From Burkholderia sp. PAMC 26561 (GTDB lineage Bacteria > Pseudomonadota > Gammaproteobacteria > Burkholderiales > Burkholderiaceae), in NCBI RefSeq assembly GCF_001557535.2, contig NZ_CP014315.1:310001-374000 (forward strand): DNA of 64,000 nt, read 5' to 3'. Below the pieces are notes generated by a model. That model made no database searches. It had not been told where the DNA came from and was given only the letters and a program-made list of their open reading frames with translations. A program made the translations under genes and the position numbers. Shown here in pieces: positions 28,462 through 37,455 of this stretch. Each line of letters opens with the position of its first letter. The first letter of the stretch is position 1.

Positions 28462-29067
28462 ATGCTGACGAACGTCGAAGAACTGGAAAGCGTCTACGGA
28501 AAAGCGAACGAGCGGTCGGTGCGCAAGGAGATCTCGTTCATCAGCGAGGACTACGCCGCGTTCATTCTTGCGTCGCCGTTTGTGATGCTGGCGTCGGCGG
28601 GAGAAGACGGGCTTGATTGTTCGCCCAAAGGCGACGCCATGGGGTTCGTGCGCATTCTCGACGCCCACACGCTCGCCATTCCCGACCGCCCGGGCAATAA
28701 CCGCATCGATACACTCAGGAACCTCGTGCAAGACCCGCGCATCGCGCTGCTGTTCCTGGTTCCGGGCGCGGGAGAAATGATGCGCGTGAACGGCCGGGCA
28801 TCGATTGCGGACGATACCGACCTGCTCGCGTCATTCAGCGTGAACGGCAAACCGCCGCGCACGGTAATCCTGGTGCACGTGGAATCCGTGTATTTCCATT
28901 GCTCGAAGGCGGTCGTGCGGTCCGACTTGTGGAACGCGGAAAAGCACGTGGACCGCGCGAGTTTGCCGAGCGCCGGCGCGATGCTCAAGAACGTGAGCGA
29001 CAGCACCTTCGACGCCGATGCCTATGACCGCGCCCTGCCCGGTCGCCTTAAAACGGACCTCTATTAA
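28462..29067 (+). CDS. PPOX-type FMN-binding protein (MSMEG_1061 family)
   Basis: The 201-residue protein belongs to the pyridoxamine-phosphate-oxidase-like split-barrel flavoproteins. Typical segments are FISEDYAAFILASPFVMLAS, DCSPKGD, LAIPDRPGNNRIDTLRNL, IALLFLVPG, and the late YFHCSKAVVRSDLW. The GNNR and HCSKA parts are the usual FMN and dimer contacts of this group. The biochemical role is unknown; members are proposed to reduce or bind small electrophiles. The gene stands alone between the ModA-like gene and a decayed monooxygenase gene. Confidence 0.85.
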   Translation: MLTNVEELESVYGKANERSVRKEISFISEDYAAFILASPFVMLASAGEDGLDCSPKGDAMGFVRILDAHTLAIPDRPGNNRIDTLRNLVQDPRIALLFLVPGAGEMMRVNGRASIADDTDLLASFSVNGKPPRTVILVHVESVYFHCSKAVVRSDLWNAEKHVDRASLPSAGAMLKNVSDSTFDADAYDRALPGRLKTDLY

Positions 29068-29076
29068 TCGGCCGTG

Positions 29077-29430
29077 AGCTCACGCAAACGCAAATTTGCT
29101 GAAGGTCTGGTGCACGACCGTTTTCGGATCGCTGTTCTGCTTCAGGATAGCGCGCAAAAGCGCACCACCACGCTGATCCACTCGTGTCCGTAGGCGTAGC
29201 GCTCATCATGTTCAGCGAAGCCGATGCCCGCCTTGGCCCGTTCCGGCCGGTTCCACGCGTTCACCAGGTTGAGCGCAAACGGCCGCCGCGGATCTCCTCG
29301 ATCTGCAGCGCCATTTCGCCAATACGACCGGGTGATAGAGCTACGGCTTGATCGCCGTAATGATCACGATGCGGCTGGTCAGGCATTGCTTGTTGGGAAC
29401 CAAGGCCGCGGTGTTAATATCCTTCGCCCG
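29077..29430 (-). pseudogene. Remnant of an LLM-class flavin-dependent monooxygenase
   Basis: Read on the minus strand, pieces of a luciferase-like monooxygenase appear in order but in different frames. They are TSRIVIITAIKP, a TAG stop (29341-29343), LYHPVVLAKW, then ALQIEEIRGGR after a frameshift near 29310, then FALNLVNAWNRPE and HDERYAYGHEWISVV after another shift near 29281. The GGRFALN-type junction is conserved in LLM oxidoreductases. At least three lesions exclude a functional protein. Only about 110 codons of a gene normally near 350 codons remain. The last piece (ILKQNSDPKTVVHQ, stop near 29080) could not be assigned. Confidence 0.75.
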
Positions 29431-29503
29431 GATTCAAGTCCCATCCCGCCCCGGACACGACGTCCGACTTTCCTCCCGCACCTTCGTTTTGAAGGAACAC
29501 GCA

Positions 29504-30139
29504 GTGACCCGATCGCACTTCACGGCGCTTTCTGACGCGCCCGTTGATGACTTGCATCGAAATATCGTCGATGCCGTTCATCGACATGGCTGGTCAGAGC
29601 AGGACTTCTTTTTGCCACCGGACCTCACGGTCGCACTCGCGCGGGAATGCACGGCGCTTGCGGCGGCGGGGTCCCTGACGCGTGCGGGTGTGGGCCATGG
29701 CACGGCAAAGTCGCTCCAACCCGATGTCCGCGGCGACCAGATCCGATGGCTGCAGGCGGGGCAGTCCGACGCCTGCGACCAGTATCTGGCGATCATGGAG
29801 ACGCTGCGCATCGCGCTGAATCGCGAGTTCTTCCTCGGGCTCGACGAATACGAAAGCCACTTCGCGTTCTACCCGCCGGGTGCATCGTACAAGCCGCATC
29901 GCGACCGTTTCCGCGATGACGACAGCCGTGTCATATCGGTCGTGGTCTATCTGAATGCGGACTGGCTGCCTGAACACGGCGGCGCATTGCGGCTGCATCC
30001 GGAAGGTTCGGGCACGCGCGATATCTTGCCCGTCGCGGGCCGGATCGCGGTGTTCTTGTCCGCTGACATGCTGCACGAAGTATTGCCCGCGACGCGCGAC
30101 AGGTTATCCCTTACAGGCTGGTTTCGACGCCGCGCGTAA
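29504..30139 (+). CDS. 2OG-Fe(II) oxygenase (SM-20/PKHD-like)
   Basis: The 211-residue protein has the double-stranded beta-helix motifs of 2-oxoglutarate dioxygenases: iron ligands in YKPHRDRF (H and D) and in MLHEVLP (H), and the 2-oxoglutarate arginine in RDRLSLTGWFRR. YLNADW and GGALRLHP are typical of the prolyl-hydroxylase-like SM-20 group. The frame is open from 29348, but the GTG at 29504 is preferred because AAGGA lies before it and the conserved sequence starts there. Substrate is unknown; members hydroxylate proline or other residues. The gene stands alone before the porin gene. Confidence 0.85.
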   Translation: MTRSHFTALSDAPVDDLHRNIVDAVHRHGWSEQDFFLPPDLTVALARECTALAAAGSLTRAGVGHGTAKSLQPDVRGDQIRWLQAGQSDACDQYLAIMETLRIALNREFFLGLDEYESHFAFYPPGASYKPHRDRFRDDDSRVISVVVYLNADWLPEHGGALRLHPEGSGTRDILPVAGRIAVFLSADMLHEVLPATRDRLSLTGWFRRRA

Positions 30140-30324
30140 TTTCCTCCACGGCAAGCTGCCCGAAACTTACGATAAGCCTTTTGCGCCGCTGGGAAAGCAT
30201 CCCGCGCATTCAGCGCGGTCGAAAATGCAAGCTTCGGCGAGCGCGTGTATCCTTCCGTCGAATTGAAGCGGTCGCTACAAAGTGATTCATAGCAGGCGAT
30301 CGCTTCCGTACTTCGGAGGAGACG

Positions 30325-31416
30325 ATGAAAAAACTGTGGATCGCAGCCGCTGTCGGTTGCGCCAGTGTCAGCGGCGCACAAGCGCAATCGAGCGTCACGC
30401 TGTACGGTCGTATCGATAACGGCGTGGAGTACATGAGCAACGTCGGCGGTCATAGCCGCTGGCGGCTCGCAAGCGGCGAATGGGGCACGGGCCTGTTCGG
30501 CCTGAAGGGCTCGGAAGACCTCGGTGGCGGCAACAAGGCCATCTTCAAGCTGGAATCCGGCATCGATACCAGCGACGGCACCGCCGGCGACACCAACGGC
30601 CGCTTATACCAACGTTACGCGTTCGTAGGGATTGCCAACGATACCTACGGCACGTTCACACTCGGCCGCATGCTCGCCATATCGAATGGCGTGTGGGACT
30701 TCGATCCGTTTGTGCAGCAAGCATGGTCGTCGGCATCACTCGTACGCAGCCGCAACTGGAACAAGACCAGCAACAACATCCAGTATCAATCGCCGAACTG
30801 GTATGGCATTGACGTTCTCGGCCAATACTCGCTTGGCAACACCACCAGTTTCAATCAGGGACAAAAGAACGCCGACGGCACCTTTGCCGACTACGGCCGA
30901 TCCGACGGCATTCAGCTCACCTACACGCGGCAGTACTTCCAGATCCGCGGCATCTTCGACGAAATGCGCGACGCGAATGGCCGGTTCTCCGACCTGTTCC
31001 TGTATTCGCGGGAATACATCGCGATGATCAACGCGTATGTAGGCAAGTTCAAACTGCAGGCCGCCTACACGCACATGCATGCGGACGCCACCATTGCGGG
31101 CGCCCCGACTTCGGGCGATCACGAATGGGGCGGTGTCACGTATCAATGGACACCGGTGTTCGCGACGACCGCCGCCGTGTTCCATATCAACACCAACGGC
31201 GATGCATTGCAGGGCGGCGGACGCGCGACCATGTTCGAAATCGGTACAACCTACAACTTCTCGAAGCGCACCTTCCTGTATGCAACGGCGGCAACTGTGC
31301 GCAACAGCAACGGCGCGAATTTTTCGCTGGAAGCGAACAGCCAGACGAGCTCCGACAACCCCACGCCCGGTGGCAATCAGTCCGGGGTGTATGTGGGGAT
31401 CAACCACTCGTTTTGA
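30325..31416 (+). CDS. Gram-negative outer membrane porin (OmpC-like, Burkholderia type)
   Basis: The 363-residue protein has a signal peptide (MKKLWIAAAVGCASVSGAQA, cleavage before QSSVTLYG), the standard first strand SSVTLYGRIDNGVEYMSN, many alternating aromatic strands and a C-terminal phenylalanine (GVYVGINHSF), which is the outer-membrane insertion signal. It should form a trimeric 16-strand channel. The start has GGAGGAG upstream. It is a single gene, convergent with the AAA ATPase gene. Solute preference cannot be predicted. Confidence 0.95.
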   Translation: MKKLWIAAAVGCASVSGAQAQSSVTLYGRIDNGVEYMSNVGGHSRWRLASGEWGTGLFGLKGSEDLGGGNKAIFKLESGIDTSDGTAGDTNGRLYQRYAFVGIANDTYGTFTLGRMLAISNGVWDFDPFVQQAWSSASLVRSRNWNKTSNNIQYQSPNWYGIDVLGQYSLGNTTSFNQGQKNADGTFADYGRSDGIQLTYTRQYFQIRGIFDEMRDANGRFSDLFLYSREYIAMINAYVGKFKLQAAYTHMHADATIAGAPTSGDHEWGGVTYQWTPVFATTAAVFHINTNGDALQGGGRATMFEIGTTYNFSKRTFLYATAATVRNSNGANFSLEANSQTSSDNPTPGGNQSGVYVGINHSF

Positions 31417-31431
31417 GGGATGCGGCGGGGG

Positions 31432-32568
31432 TCAGCTCGAAGCCTCGCCATTTAGCGCGCCATGCTCGCGGATCCACTGCGCAAACGCCTCGTCTTCGAA
31501 CCGATATTCACCGTGCGCCAGCTTGGTCACGATATTGTCCGCCTGCAGCCGGCGCAGCGAATGCGCAGGCATGTTGACGGGCGGCGCTTCAGGCAGTCCG
31601 AGCAAGGCGGCAAGTTGTTCGCGCGCGGCTTGACCGTGAAAATCAGAGACCTTGCCATTCGCCATCATGCCCAGCAATGCCCGGTCGGCCGGCAGCAAAC
31701 CCGTCCATTGACGCCTGAACTGATCGCTGTTGAACACATGTTCCTTCGTGAACTCCAGCGCAGCTTCGGGGCCGTCGAACGGATACGTCAGATGCCGCTC
31801 AAGAAAGCGGCGGAAAAATTCGGGCGTGTTATTGAGCTGGTCGAAGGCCGCAACCGCGTGTTTCATCGATAGCTGATGTTTGGTGATCGTATTCACCTTC
31901 TTCACCATGAACTGGATGAAATCACGTCCGAGCAACGGAAACGGCTCGAGCGGCGCCCAGTTGAAAAACGGTTCGGATGAGCGACCGAACATGGTTCGAA
32001 GCGTCGACTCCGAACTGCCCGCGAAGATCACCTTGAGCCGGTCCTTGCGAACGTCGAGCCCCGCGCGCAACGCATGCGCGAAGTTCGAATGCGCCGCAGC
32101 GGCGAGAACCTGAGCTTCATCGATGATCAGAAGCAGCGGCTTTGTCTGGGAGTCGAACGCCTTCAGCGCATCAGATAGCAACGAGCCGACGAACTTCTTG
32201 TCGTCAGCCGTCATTTCAGCCTCGACCGACGCTTCTCCAAACACCGGAATCTTGCCACTCGCCTTCAGCTTCCTGACGGGACTATTGGCCTTGCGCGCCA
32301 GCTTTGCCCACCAGTTCGGCTCGATAGCGCCATACAGCGCGCCGACCAAAGCGCCAGCCGGTTCCTCGTCGTCGTCCCAAAGGTTCACATACGCAGTCAG
32401 ATAACCCGCCTGCTTCGCCGCGGGAATCAGATCCTTGATCAGGAATTCCGTCTTCCCCATCCGACGGCGGGCAAACAAGGTCCGTGCGGAGGACAACCCG
32501 AGTCCAAACAGGCCGAGATAACCCGCTGCGAGTTCGGGACGAGAAAAGTGCCACTGATCGGGTTTCAT
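31432..32568 (-). CDS. AAA-type ATPase of unknown function
   Basis: The 378-residue protein has a P-loop ATPase domain at about residues 20-220 with FARRRMGKTEFL as Walker A and LLLIIDEAQ as Walker B, a sensor-like IFAGSS and a helical C-terminal half that ends in a winged-helix-like part (LRRLQADNIV, FEDEAFAQW). The first Walker A position is alanine, not glycine. The layout resembles archaeal-type/STAND ATPases found as single genes in bacteria. It stands alone, and the DNA before it is very AT-rich, unlike the neighbours, which suggests separate acquisition. A role in defence or plasmid maintenance is possible but unproven. Confidence 0.75.
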   Translation of the reverse strand: MKPDQWHFSRPELAAGYLGLFGLGLSSARTLFARRRMGKTEFLIKDLIPAAKQAGYLTAYVNLWDDDEEPAGALVGALYGAIEPNWWAKLARKANSPVRKLKASGKIPVFGEASVEAEMTADDKKFVGSLLSDALKAFDSQTKPLLLIIDEAQVLAAAAHSNFAHALRAGLDVRKDRLKVIFAGSSESTLRTMFGRSSEPFFNWAPLEPFPLLGRDFIQFMVKKVNTITKHQLSMKHAVAAFDQLNNTPEFFRRFLERHLTYPFDGPEAALEFTKEHVFNSDQFRRQWTGLLPADRALLGMMANGKVSDFHGQAAREQLAALLGLPEAPPVNMPAHSLRRLQADNIVTKLAHGEYRFEDEAFAQWIREHGALNGEASS

Positions 32569-32577
32569 ATTTCAAAC

Positions 32578-32625
32578 TATATCATCAAATTTTAAATATA
32601 TCAAAGTCAATGATATAATTTGATA
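32578..32625. promoter_or_regulatory. AT-rich repeat-containing control region of the ATPase gene
   Basis: This 48-base stretch is nearly all A and T. ATCAAATT (32584-32591) and AATTTGAT (32617-32624) form an inverted repeat, and TATCA/TGATA steps recur between them. It lies directly before the ATPase start and after the acyl-CoA ligase stop, so it is most likely the ATPase promoter with an operator. Confidence 0.5.
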
Positions 32626-32634
32626 GACCCTTTC

Positions 32635-34164
32635 CTAGAGTTCCTTCGCCAGCCGCTTCGCCGCGTCGCGCTTGAGCGCCGCCCGGTCGATCTTGTTCGT
32701 GGAGGCCAGCGGAAACGCGTCGACGAACCATACTTGCCGCGGATGCTGGTACGCCGGCGCGTGCTCGAGCGCAAACTTCTTCACCGCCTCGGCGCTCAAT
32801 TGCGCACCTGGTTTGCGCACGATAAACGCAACCGGTTTGGTGCCCTTGATGGCGTCCTCAACAGGAATCACGCTCGCCTGCTGGATCAGCGGATGCCGCT
32901 CCAGCATCTTCTCGACGTCACCGGGGAATATGTTTTCGCCACCCGAAACGAACATGTCGTCGCGTCGTCCGATGAACGTGTAGAAGCCGTTTTCATCGCG
33001 GCGAAACACGTCGCCCGTGCGATAAAAGCCATCCGGTGTGATCGGCGGCGCAAGGTCTGCACGATTGTGATATCCGTTCATGAGTCCGGGGCTGCGCATC
33101 TCGAGTTCGCCTTCGTCGGCAGGCTGCCCGTTTGTATCGATCAAGCGAAGCTGCACCAGCGGATGCGACACGCCTATGGCCAGCGGCGGTGTCGGTAAAC
33201 CGAATGGATGCGGGCCGAATACAACCGGACCACCTTCAGTCGTACCGTATGCGTTGATCACTTTCGCGTTCGGCAGCAAGGCATGGATCTGATCGAGCAG
33301 CGCGCCGCTGACGGGCGCCGAACCCATGCGCACGTAACGCACCGACGACAAATCCGTCTGCGAAAGGAGATCGCGCTCCTGCAGCATCATCGCGATCATC
33401 GGCGGGACGGAGGTGAGCCAGGTGCATCGATACGTATCGATAGCACGAATGTAATTGCGCGCGTTGAAGGCCGGCATCAGCACGGTCGTGGCGCGGGCGG
33501 CGAGCGCAAGAAACGCGAGCGCAAGCGCGTTCATGTGATAAAGCGGCGCGGCGATCAATACGCGTTCGTTCTTCAGGGGTTGTGCTTTCAGGCGCGTCTC
33601 GACGACCCAGAGATGGCTTGCGTGCGAAAGCACAACGCCCTTCGGCCTGCCTGTCGAACCCGAGGTGTAGAGGAACAGCGCAGCTTCGTTTTCGTGCGGG
33701 ACAATCGGCTCGAACGGACCGTCATGAGTCTTTGCCTCAGCGATGAACGCATCGAAACCGTGCGCATCATCCGGGTGTTTGAATACGACGCGCGGCAACA
33801 ACTCTGGTGCCTCAGAAAAACGTTTCGGATCACTGAATACAAGGCGTGCGCCGCTGTCGGCAATGACTTCTGCGATCAACGCCCGCGGAAACTTGTAGTT
33901 GACCGGCACGGCGACAAGACCCGCGCGCATGATGCCGAGCATGGTCGCGATAAATTCGGCAGAGTTCGCCCCGAGGACCGCAATGCGCTCGCCGCGCGCG
34001 TAGTGGCGGCGAAGCGTATGCGCGACGGCGTCTGCGATGGCATCGAGTTCCGCGAACGTGTATTCATCCGCGTTGAATGCTTCGTCAAGGCCGATGATAG
34101 CGACGGCGTCCCTGTTTTCATCGTCATGGGCAATCAAGGCACCAAGATTGGTGGGGAACGTCAT
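32635..34164 (-). CDS. AMP-forming acyl-CoA ligase
   Basis: The 509-residue protein is an ANL-superfamily ligase. It has the ATP-binding P-loop LYTSGSTGRPKGV, the A5 motif INAYGTTEGG, the A7 motif YRTGDVF and the A8 hinge GRRDDMFVSGGENIFPGDVE; the catalytic lysine near the end is in STNKIDRAAL. It would activate a carboxylic acid with ATP and CoA. Its start overlaps the stop of the VOC gene by four bases, and it is the last gene of an eight-gene operon with an SsuABC-like transporter. The substrate is unknown; an aromatic or medium-chain acid imported by that transporter is the simplest reading. Confidence 0.9.
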   Translation of the reverse strand: MTFPTNLGALIAHDDENRDAVAIIGLDEAFNADEYTFAELDAIADAVAHTLRRHYARGERIAVLGANSAEFIATMLGIMRAGLVAVPVNYKFPRALIAEVIADSGARLVFSDPKRFSEAPELLPRVVFKHPDDAHGFDAFIAEAKTHDGPFEPIVPHENEAALFLYTSGSTGRPKGVVLSHASHLWVVETRLKAQPLKNERVLIAAPLYHMNALALAFLALAARATTVLMPAFNARNYIRAIDTYRCTWLTSVPPMIAMMLQERDLLSQTDLSSVRYVRMGSAPVSGALLDQIHALLPNAKVINAYGTTEGGPVVFGPHPFGLPTPPLAIGVSHPLVQLRLIDTNGQPADEGELEMRSPGLMNGYHNRADLAPPITPDGFYRTGDVFRRDENGFYTFIGRRDDMFVSGGENIFPGDVEKMLERHPLIQQASVIPVEDAIKGTKPVAFIVRKPGAQLSAEAVKKFALEHAPAYQHPRQVWFVDAFPLASTNKIDRAALKRDAAKRLAKEL

Positions 34165-34933
34165 GGCTTGAATTCCAGCAAGGTATCGAAGCGGGGTAAT
34201 GCAACGAGCACGCGGTCCGCGTCAACCTGAACGGGCAGCCCGGCCGTTTTCGCTTTCTGTTCCAAGGATTGCCACGTCGGCGTACGCACGGTGATCCCCG
34301 CATAACGTGGGCCATGTGGCCCACGCGACCCGATGTGCGAGGCCATTGCGCCGAAATGCTCGTCGAAAGTCTTGCGCGTCCAGTACACCAGTTCGAAGCC
34401 CGCCGCGATTTCGCCAAGCTGCACATAGGGTTCGGGCGCTGCATCGATCAGATGCAGTGCACTCAGGCTCGTTGCACCGTTCGGATGATGCTGCCATTCA
34501 TCGCGAAACACGAACTCGGGGTCAGGTGCTGACAAAAGTAGACGCGGCCGCCATCGAGTTGGCCGGGCTTCAGGCGCACCGTAGTAAATCGTGCATCGCC
34601 AAGACACTCGACCGGCCTTGAGAACGTCTGCGGCGCAGTGGCCTCGAAGCCCGCCTGTTGCAAGCTCGCGAAAGTCGCGGCGGGATCATCCGTACGAAAC
34701 ACGAGACCGTCTGCGCCTAGTGGACTGTTGAGGATTTCCTCGCGCACGGTCTTGCCGTCGGCGGGCAACCCGATCAGTTCGAGATAGTGATCGCCGAATA
34801 CGATCGCATGGTTGATCGATCCGAGCGTGTGATATCCGCGCGGCGCGACCGTGAAGCCGAGTTGCTCGAAGACAGTTTGAGCGGCGTCGGTATCGAAGCG
34901 CGTGTTGATGACCAGGTGATCGAGCGCAAGCAT
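34161..34933 (-). pseudogene. VOC-family protein gene split by a one-base deletion
   Basis: The first part (start 34933) runs MLALDHLVINTRFDTDAAQ to GRVYFCQHLTP, then leaves the conserved frame. The second part continues in another frame as PEFVFRDEWQHHPNG to the stop at 34161. Together they make one glyoxalase-like-domain protein of about 257 residues. Adding one C to the run at 34518-34521 (C4 to C5 on the coding strand) restores the frame through ACC CCC GAG TTC. As written, the first product is 156 residues. The gene overlaps its neighbours on both sides, so the deletion is either recent or a sequencing error. Substrate unknown. Confidence 0.85.
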
Positions 34934-35364
34934 CACGTTGCCGGCGATGCCGTCACCGTTGAATATGCCCCGCGTCCGCTCGCGACCAGCTTGCCGTCCT
35001 TGTCGAAGACTTGCGCCTCGGCAACAGACACTTGCGATCCAAACTTGATCACCTTGCCCTTCACCGTCAGATCGCCCTTGAACGCGGCACGGTGATAGTC
35101 CACACGCAAATCGATGGTCGGCACGCCGCGCCCTGTCTTCGACACCAGCGCCCAGTCCGCCGCCAGATCCACGAGCGCCGCGAGAATGCCGCCGTGCGTA
35201 TAACCCTTGTCGGGGTTCACGACCCATTCTTCGCGCCATGTGGCGGTCAATTCAATCTCGCCTTCACCGACTGATACCACTTTCAGCCCAAGCCATTCGT
35301 GGAACGGGCCACGCCGAAGGCGCGCCTCGATTTCCTGCGCACTCGGCAATGTTGTTTCGCTCAT
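34933..35364 (-). CDS. PaaI-family hotdog thioesterase
   Basis: The 143-residue protein has the PaaI hotdog signatures: FHEWLGLKVVSVGEGEIEL near the start, the catalytic NPDKGYTHGGILAALVDLAADWA helix with conserved glycines and aspartate, and DLRVDYHRAAF. It would cleave an acyl-CoA thioester. The start at 35364 has GAGAGGAC upstream and gives the normal length. Its stop codon shares one base with the next ATG (TGATG). A thioesterase in the same operon as an acyl-CoA ligase suggests either release of the final product or rescue of stalled CoA esters. Confidence 0.9.
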   Translation of the reverse strand: MSETTLPSAQEIEARLRRGPFHEWLGLKVVSVGEGEIELTATWREEWVVNPDKGYTHGGILAALVDLAADWALVSKTGRGVPTIDLRVDYHRAAFKGDLTVKGKVIKFGSQVSVAEAQVFDKDGKLVASGRGAYSTVTASPAT

Positions 35365-35390
35365 GATGTCCTCTCGACTCAACTTTACAT

Positions 35391-36419
35391 TCACGGATTG
35401 ACGACGACCTTGCCCAACACTTCGCGGTCGCGAATGAGCCGCAAGCCTTCGGCCGCTTCTTCGAGCGGCAAGGTTCGGTCAATGGCCGGCACGAGCTCGC
35501 CGGTGGCGATCTGGTCGAGCAGCGCACGCAGGTTTTCATCGTAGAAACTGTTCGAGCCGATAATCTTCAGCTCGAAGCTCCAGATGTATCGCAGGTCTTC
35601 TGCCGGCGCATGTCCGGCCGTTGCACCGCATACGAGCAACGTGCCGCCGCGCTTCAGGCATTTGAGCGATGGCACCCATGTGTCGCCGCCGGTGAAGTTC
35701 ACCACTACGTCAACACCACCGTCATAGGTCCGCCGCTGCGGTTTGCCGTACTGTCCGATGGCCCACTTCGAGAAGTCCGTAGTCTTGTAGTTCACCGTTT
35801 GATCGGCGCCTAGCGCTTTTAGCTGCTCGCACTTCTCGTCGCTGCCCGCGCACGCGATCACTTCTGCGCCCAGTTGCTTCGCGATCAGGATGCAGGCCGT
35901 ACCCACCCCGCCGCTCGCGCCGAGAATCAGTACCCGGTCGCCGGCTTTCACGGTCTTGTGCGTGACCAGCATGCGGTGCGCCGTGCCATATGCGACCGGC
36001 AACGCAGACGCGGCGTCGTAGCTGACGGCGTCGGGCAACGCAATCAGTTGGCCGACAGACACGAGGCAGTATTGCGCCATGCCGCCATCGAGCATCTCGC
36101 CCATCAGGCCTTTCTCGGGATACAACGGGTTCACGAGCACGCGATCCCCCGGCTTCCAGCCATCGACGCCCTCGCCCACTTCCGCAATGTCGCCGGCCAT
36201 ATCCAGGCCGATCACGACCGGAAACGGCACCTTGATTCCGGGCATGCCCTTCACGGTGAATACATCGTGATAATTGAACGACGATGCGCGCACGCGGATC
36301 ACCACATGCCCGGGCGTGGCTTTCGGCACCGGTTTGTCGGTGATGACATGCAGTTGATCGAGATCGCCATGCTCGTTCAACACAAGCGCTTTCATGGTCG
36401 ATTGAATTGCAGTTGTCAC
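35391..36419 (-). CDS. Medium-chain dehydrogenase/reductase (MDR), quinone-reductase-like
   Basis: The 342-residue protein has the MDR layout: a GroES-like N-terminal part (HVVIRVRASSFNYHDVFTVKG, VIGLDMAGDIAEVGEGVDGWKPGDRV) and a Rossmann part with GASGGVGTACI and CAGSDEKCEQLKALGADQTVNY. The four cysteines of the structural zinc lobe are absent, and the catalytic zinc ligands are not complete, so it is closer to zinc-independent quinone or enoyl reductases than to alcohol dehydrogenases. It lies 15 bases after the binding protein gene and 26 bases before the thioesterase gene in the same operon. Confidence 0.88.
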   Translation of the reverse strand: MTTAIQSTMKALVLNEHGDLDQLHVITDKPVPKATPGHVVIRVRASSFNYHDVFTVKGMPGIKVPFPVVIGLDMAGDIAEVGEGVDGWKPGDRVLVNPLYPEKGLMGEMLDGGMAQYCLVSVGQLIALPDAVSYDAASALPVAYGTAHRMLVTHKTVKAGDRVLILGASGGVGTACILIAKQLGAEVIACAGSDEKCEQLKALGADQTVNYKTTDFSKWAIGQYGKPQRRTYDGGVDVVVNFTGGDTWVPSLKCLKRGGTLLVCGATAGHAPAEDLRYIWSFELKIIGSNSFYDENLRALLDQIATGELVPAIDRTLPLEEAAEGLRLIRDREVLGKVVVNP

Positions 36420-36434
36420 AGTGTCTTCTCCACG

Positions 36435-37436
36435 TTACTGAATTGATTTCGATGCGGCGTAGGGCGCGGTGTCGAAGAGATCGGCGGGCAGCGCGCCTTT
36501 GATCACGCCACCGTCCACGAAGATCTGATGCTCGCGTTTTAGCGTTTCCAGATCGATAGGCTCGAAGGTCACACGATTGATGTCCGACCAGCGCGCCGCG
36601 TACGCTTGTGCGTCCTCGGCCGGCAAGTTCGCGCTCTTCTGCAGGATCGCGGCGACATCGCCCTGATGCGCCGCGCCCCATTGCAACGCAGTGCGCATGC
36701 CCGCAATCAGCTTTGCCACGTCCTGCGGATGCTGTTTGAGATAGTCCGCGCGGATTGCGCTCACACCGATATACGGCGTCGCGTCGGACTTCGTGAGCTT
36801 CTTCCATTCGCCCCCAAAACTGCCCAGGCGCTTCACCTTCAACTCCTTCAATTGCGCGATGGTCACGGAGCGCAACGCAGCGGCATCGACTTGTTTTTGC
36901 ACGAGGAACTGCGCGAGGCGCCCTTCGTTTCCAGGCACGATCGAAAAATCAGTCGGCTTGATGCCGTTGTTGCCCTGAAGGACGGCGGTTGCTATCGATG
37001 CAACCGAACTGCCCGGCGGCGACATGCCGACTTTCTTGCGGCGCAAGTCGGCGAGCGACTTGATGGGCGAATCTTCGGGCGCGACGAATTCGACGTCGGC
37101 GGGTTGTGTCGCGAGCACGATCTTGAGCGGCACGCCCTCAGCAGCGGTGCTGAAGACAGCCGATGCCGGCGCGGCGAAAGCAAAGTGGATCGCATTCGCG
37201 GCCAGTGCGCGATTGGGCGCGTTGACATCGGAGAAATGGACGAATGTCACGTCCAGACCACGTTGCTGCAGGAACTTCTGCGCTTCCAGGACCGCGCCGA
37301 AACCGAGGCTTACGCCGCTCGTCCAGTAGCCTATGCGCATGGGTTCCGCGTGCGCCGCCTGCACAGCACCCAATGTCGTGCCTCCAGCGATGACTGCGGA
37401 AAGCACCGCTCTCCTGAATAAATCAAAACATTTCAT
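36435..37436 (-). CDS. ABC transporter binding protein (SsuA/TauA/NMT1-like)
   Basis: The 333-residue protein has a signal peptide (AVLSAVIAGGTTLGAVQAAHA, cleavage before EPMRIGYW) and the type II binding fold of the sulfonate/taurine/thiamine-precursor group: RIGYWTSGVSLGFGAVLEAQKFL, SPIKSLADLRRKKVGMSPPGSS and PYIGVSAIRADYLKQHPQDV. The start at 37436 is chosen because it gives a compact signal peptide; 37451 is possible. It belongs to the transporter encoded just upstream. The family also binds nitrate, pyrimidines and aromatic acids, so the ligand is open. Confidence 0.9.
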   Translation of the reverse strand: MKCFDLFRRAVLSAVIAGGTTLGAVQAAHAEPMRIGYWTSGVSLGFGAVLEAQKFLQQRGLDVTFVHFSDVNAPNRALAANAIHFAFAAPASAVFSTAAEGVPLKIVLATQPADVEFVAPEDSPIKSLADLRRKKVGMSPPGSSVASIATAVLQGNNGIKPTDFSIVPGNEGRLAQFLVQKQVDAAALRSVTIAQLKELKVKRLGSFGGEWKKLTKSDATPYIGVSAIRADYLKQHPQDVAKLIAGMRTALQWGAAHQGDVAAILQKSANLPAEDAQAYAARWSDINRVTFEPIDLETLKREHQIFVDGGVIKGALPADLFDTAPYAASKSIQ

Positions 37437-37455
37437 CTTCTCGATCCCCATTGGT

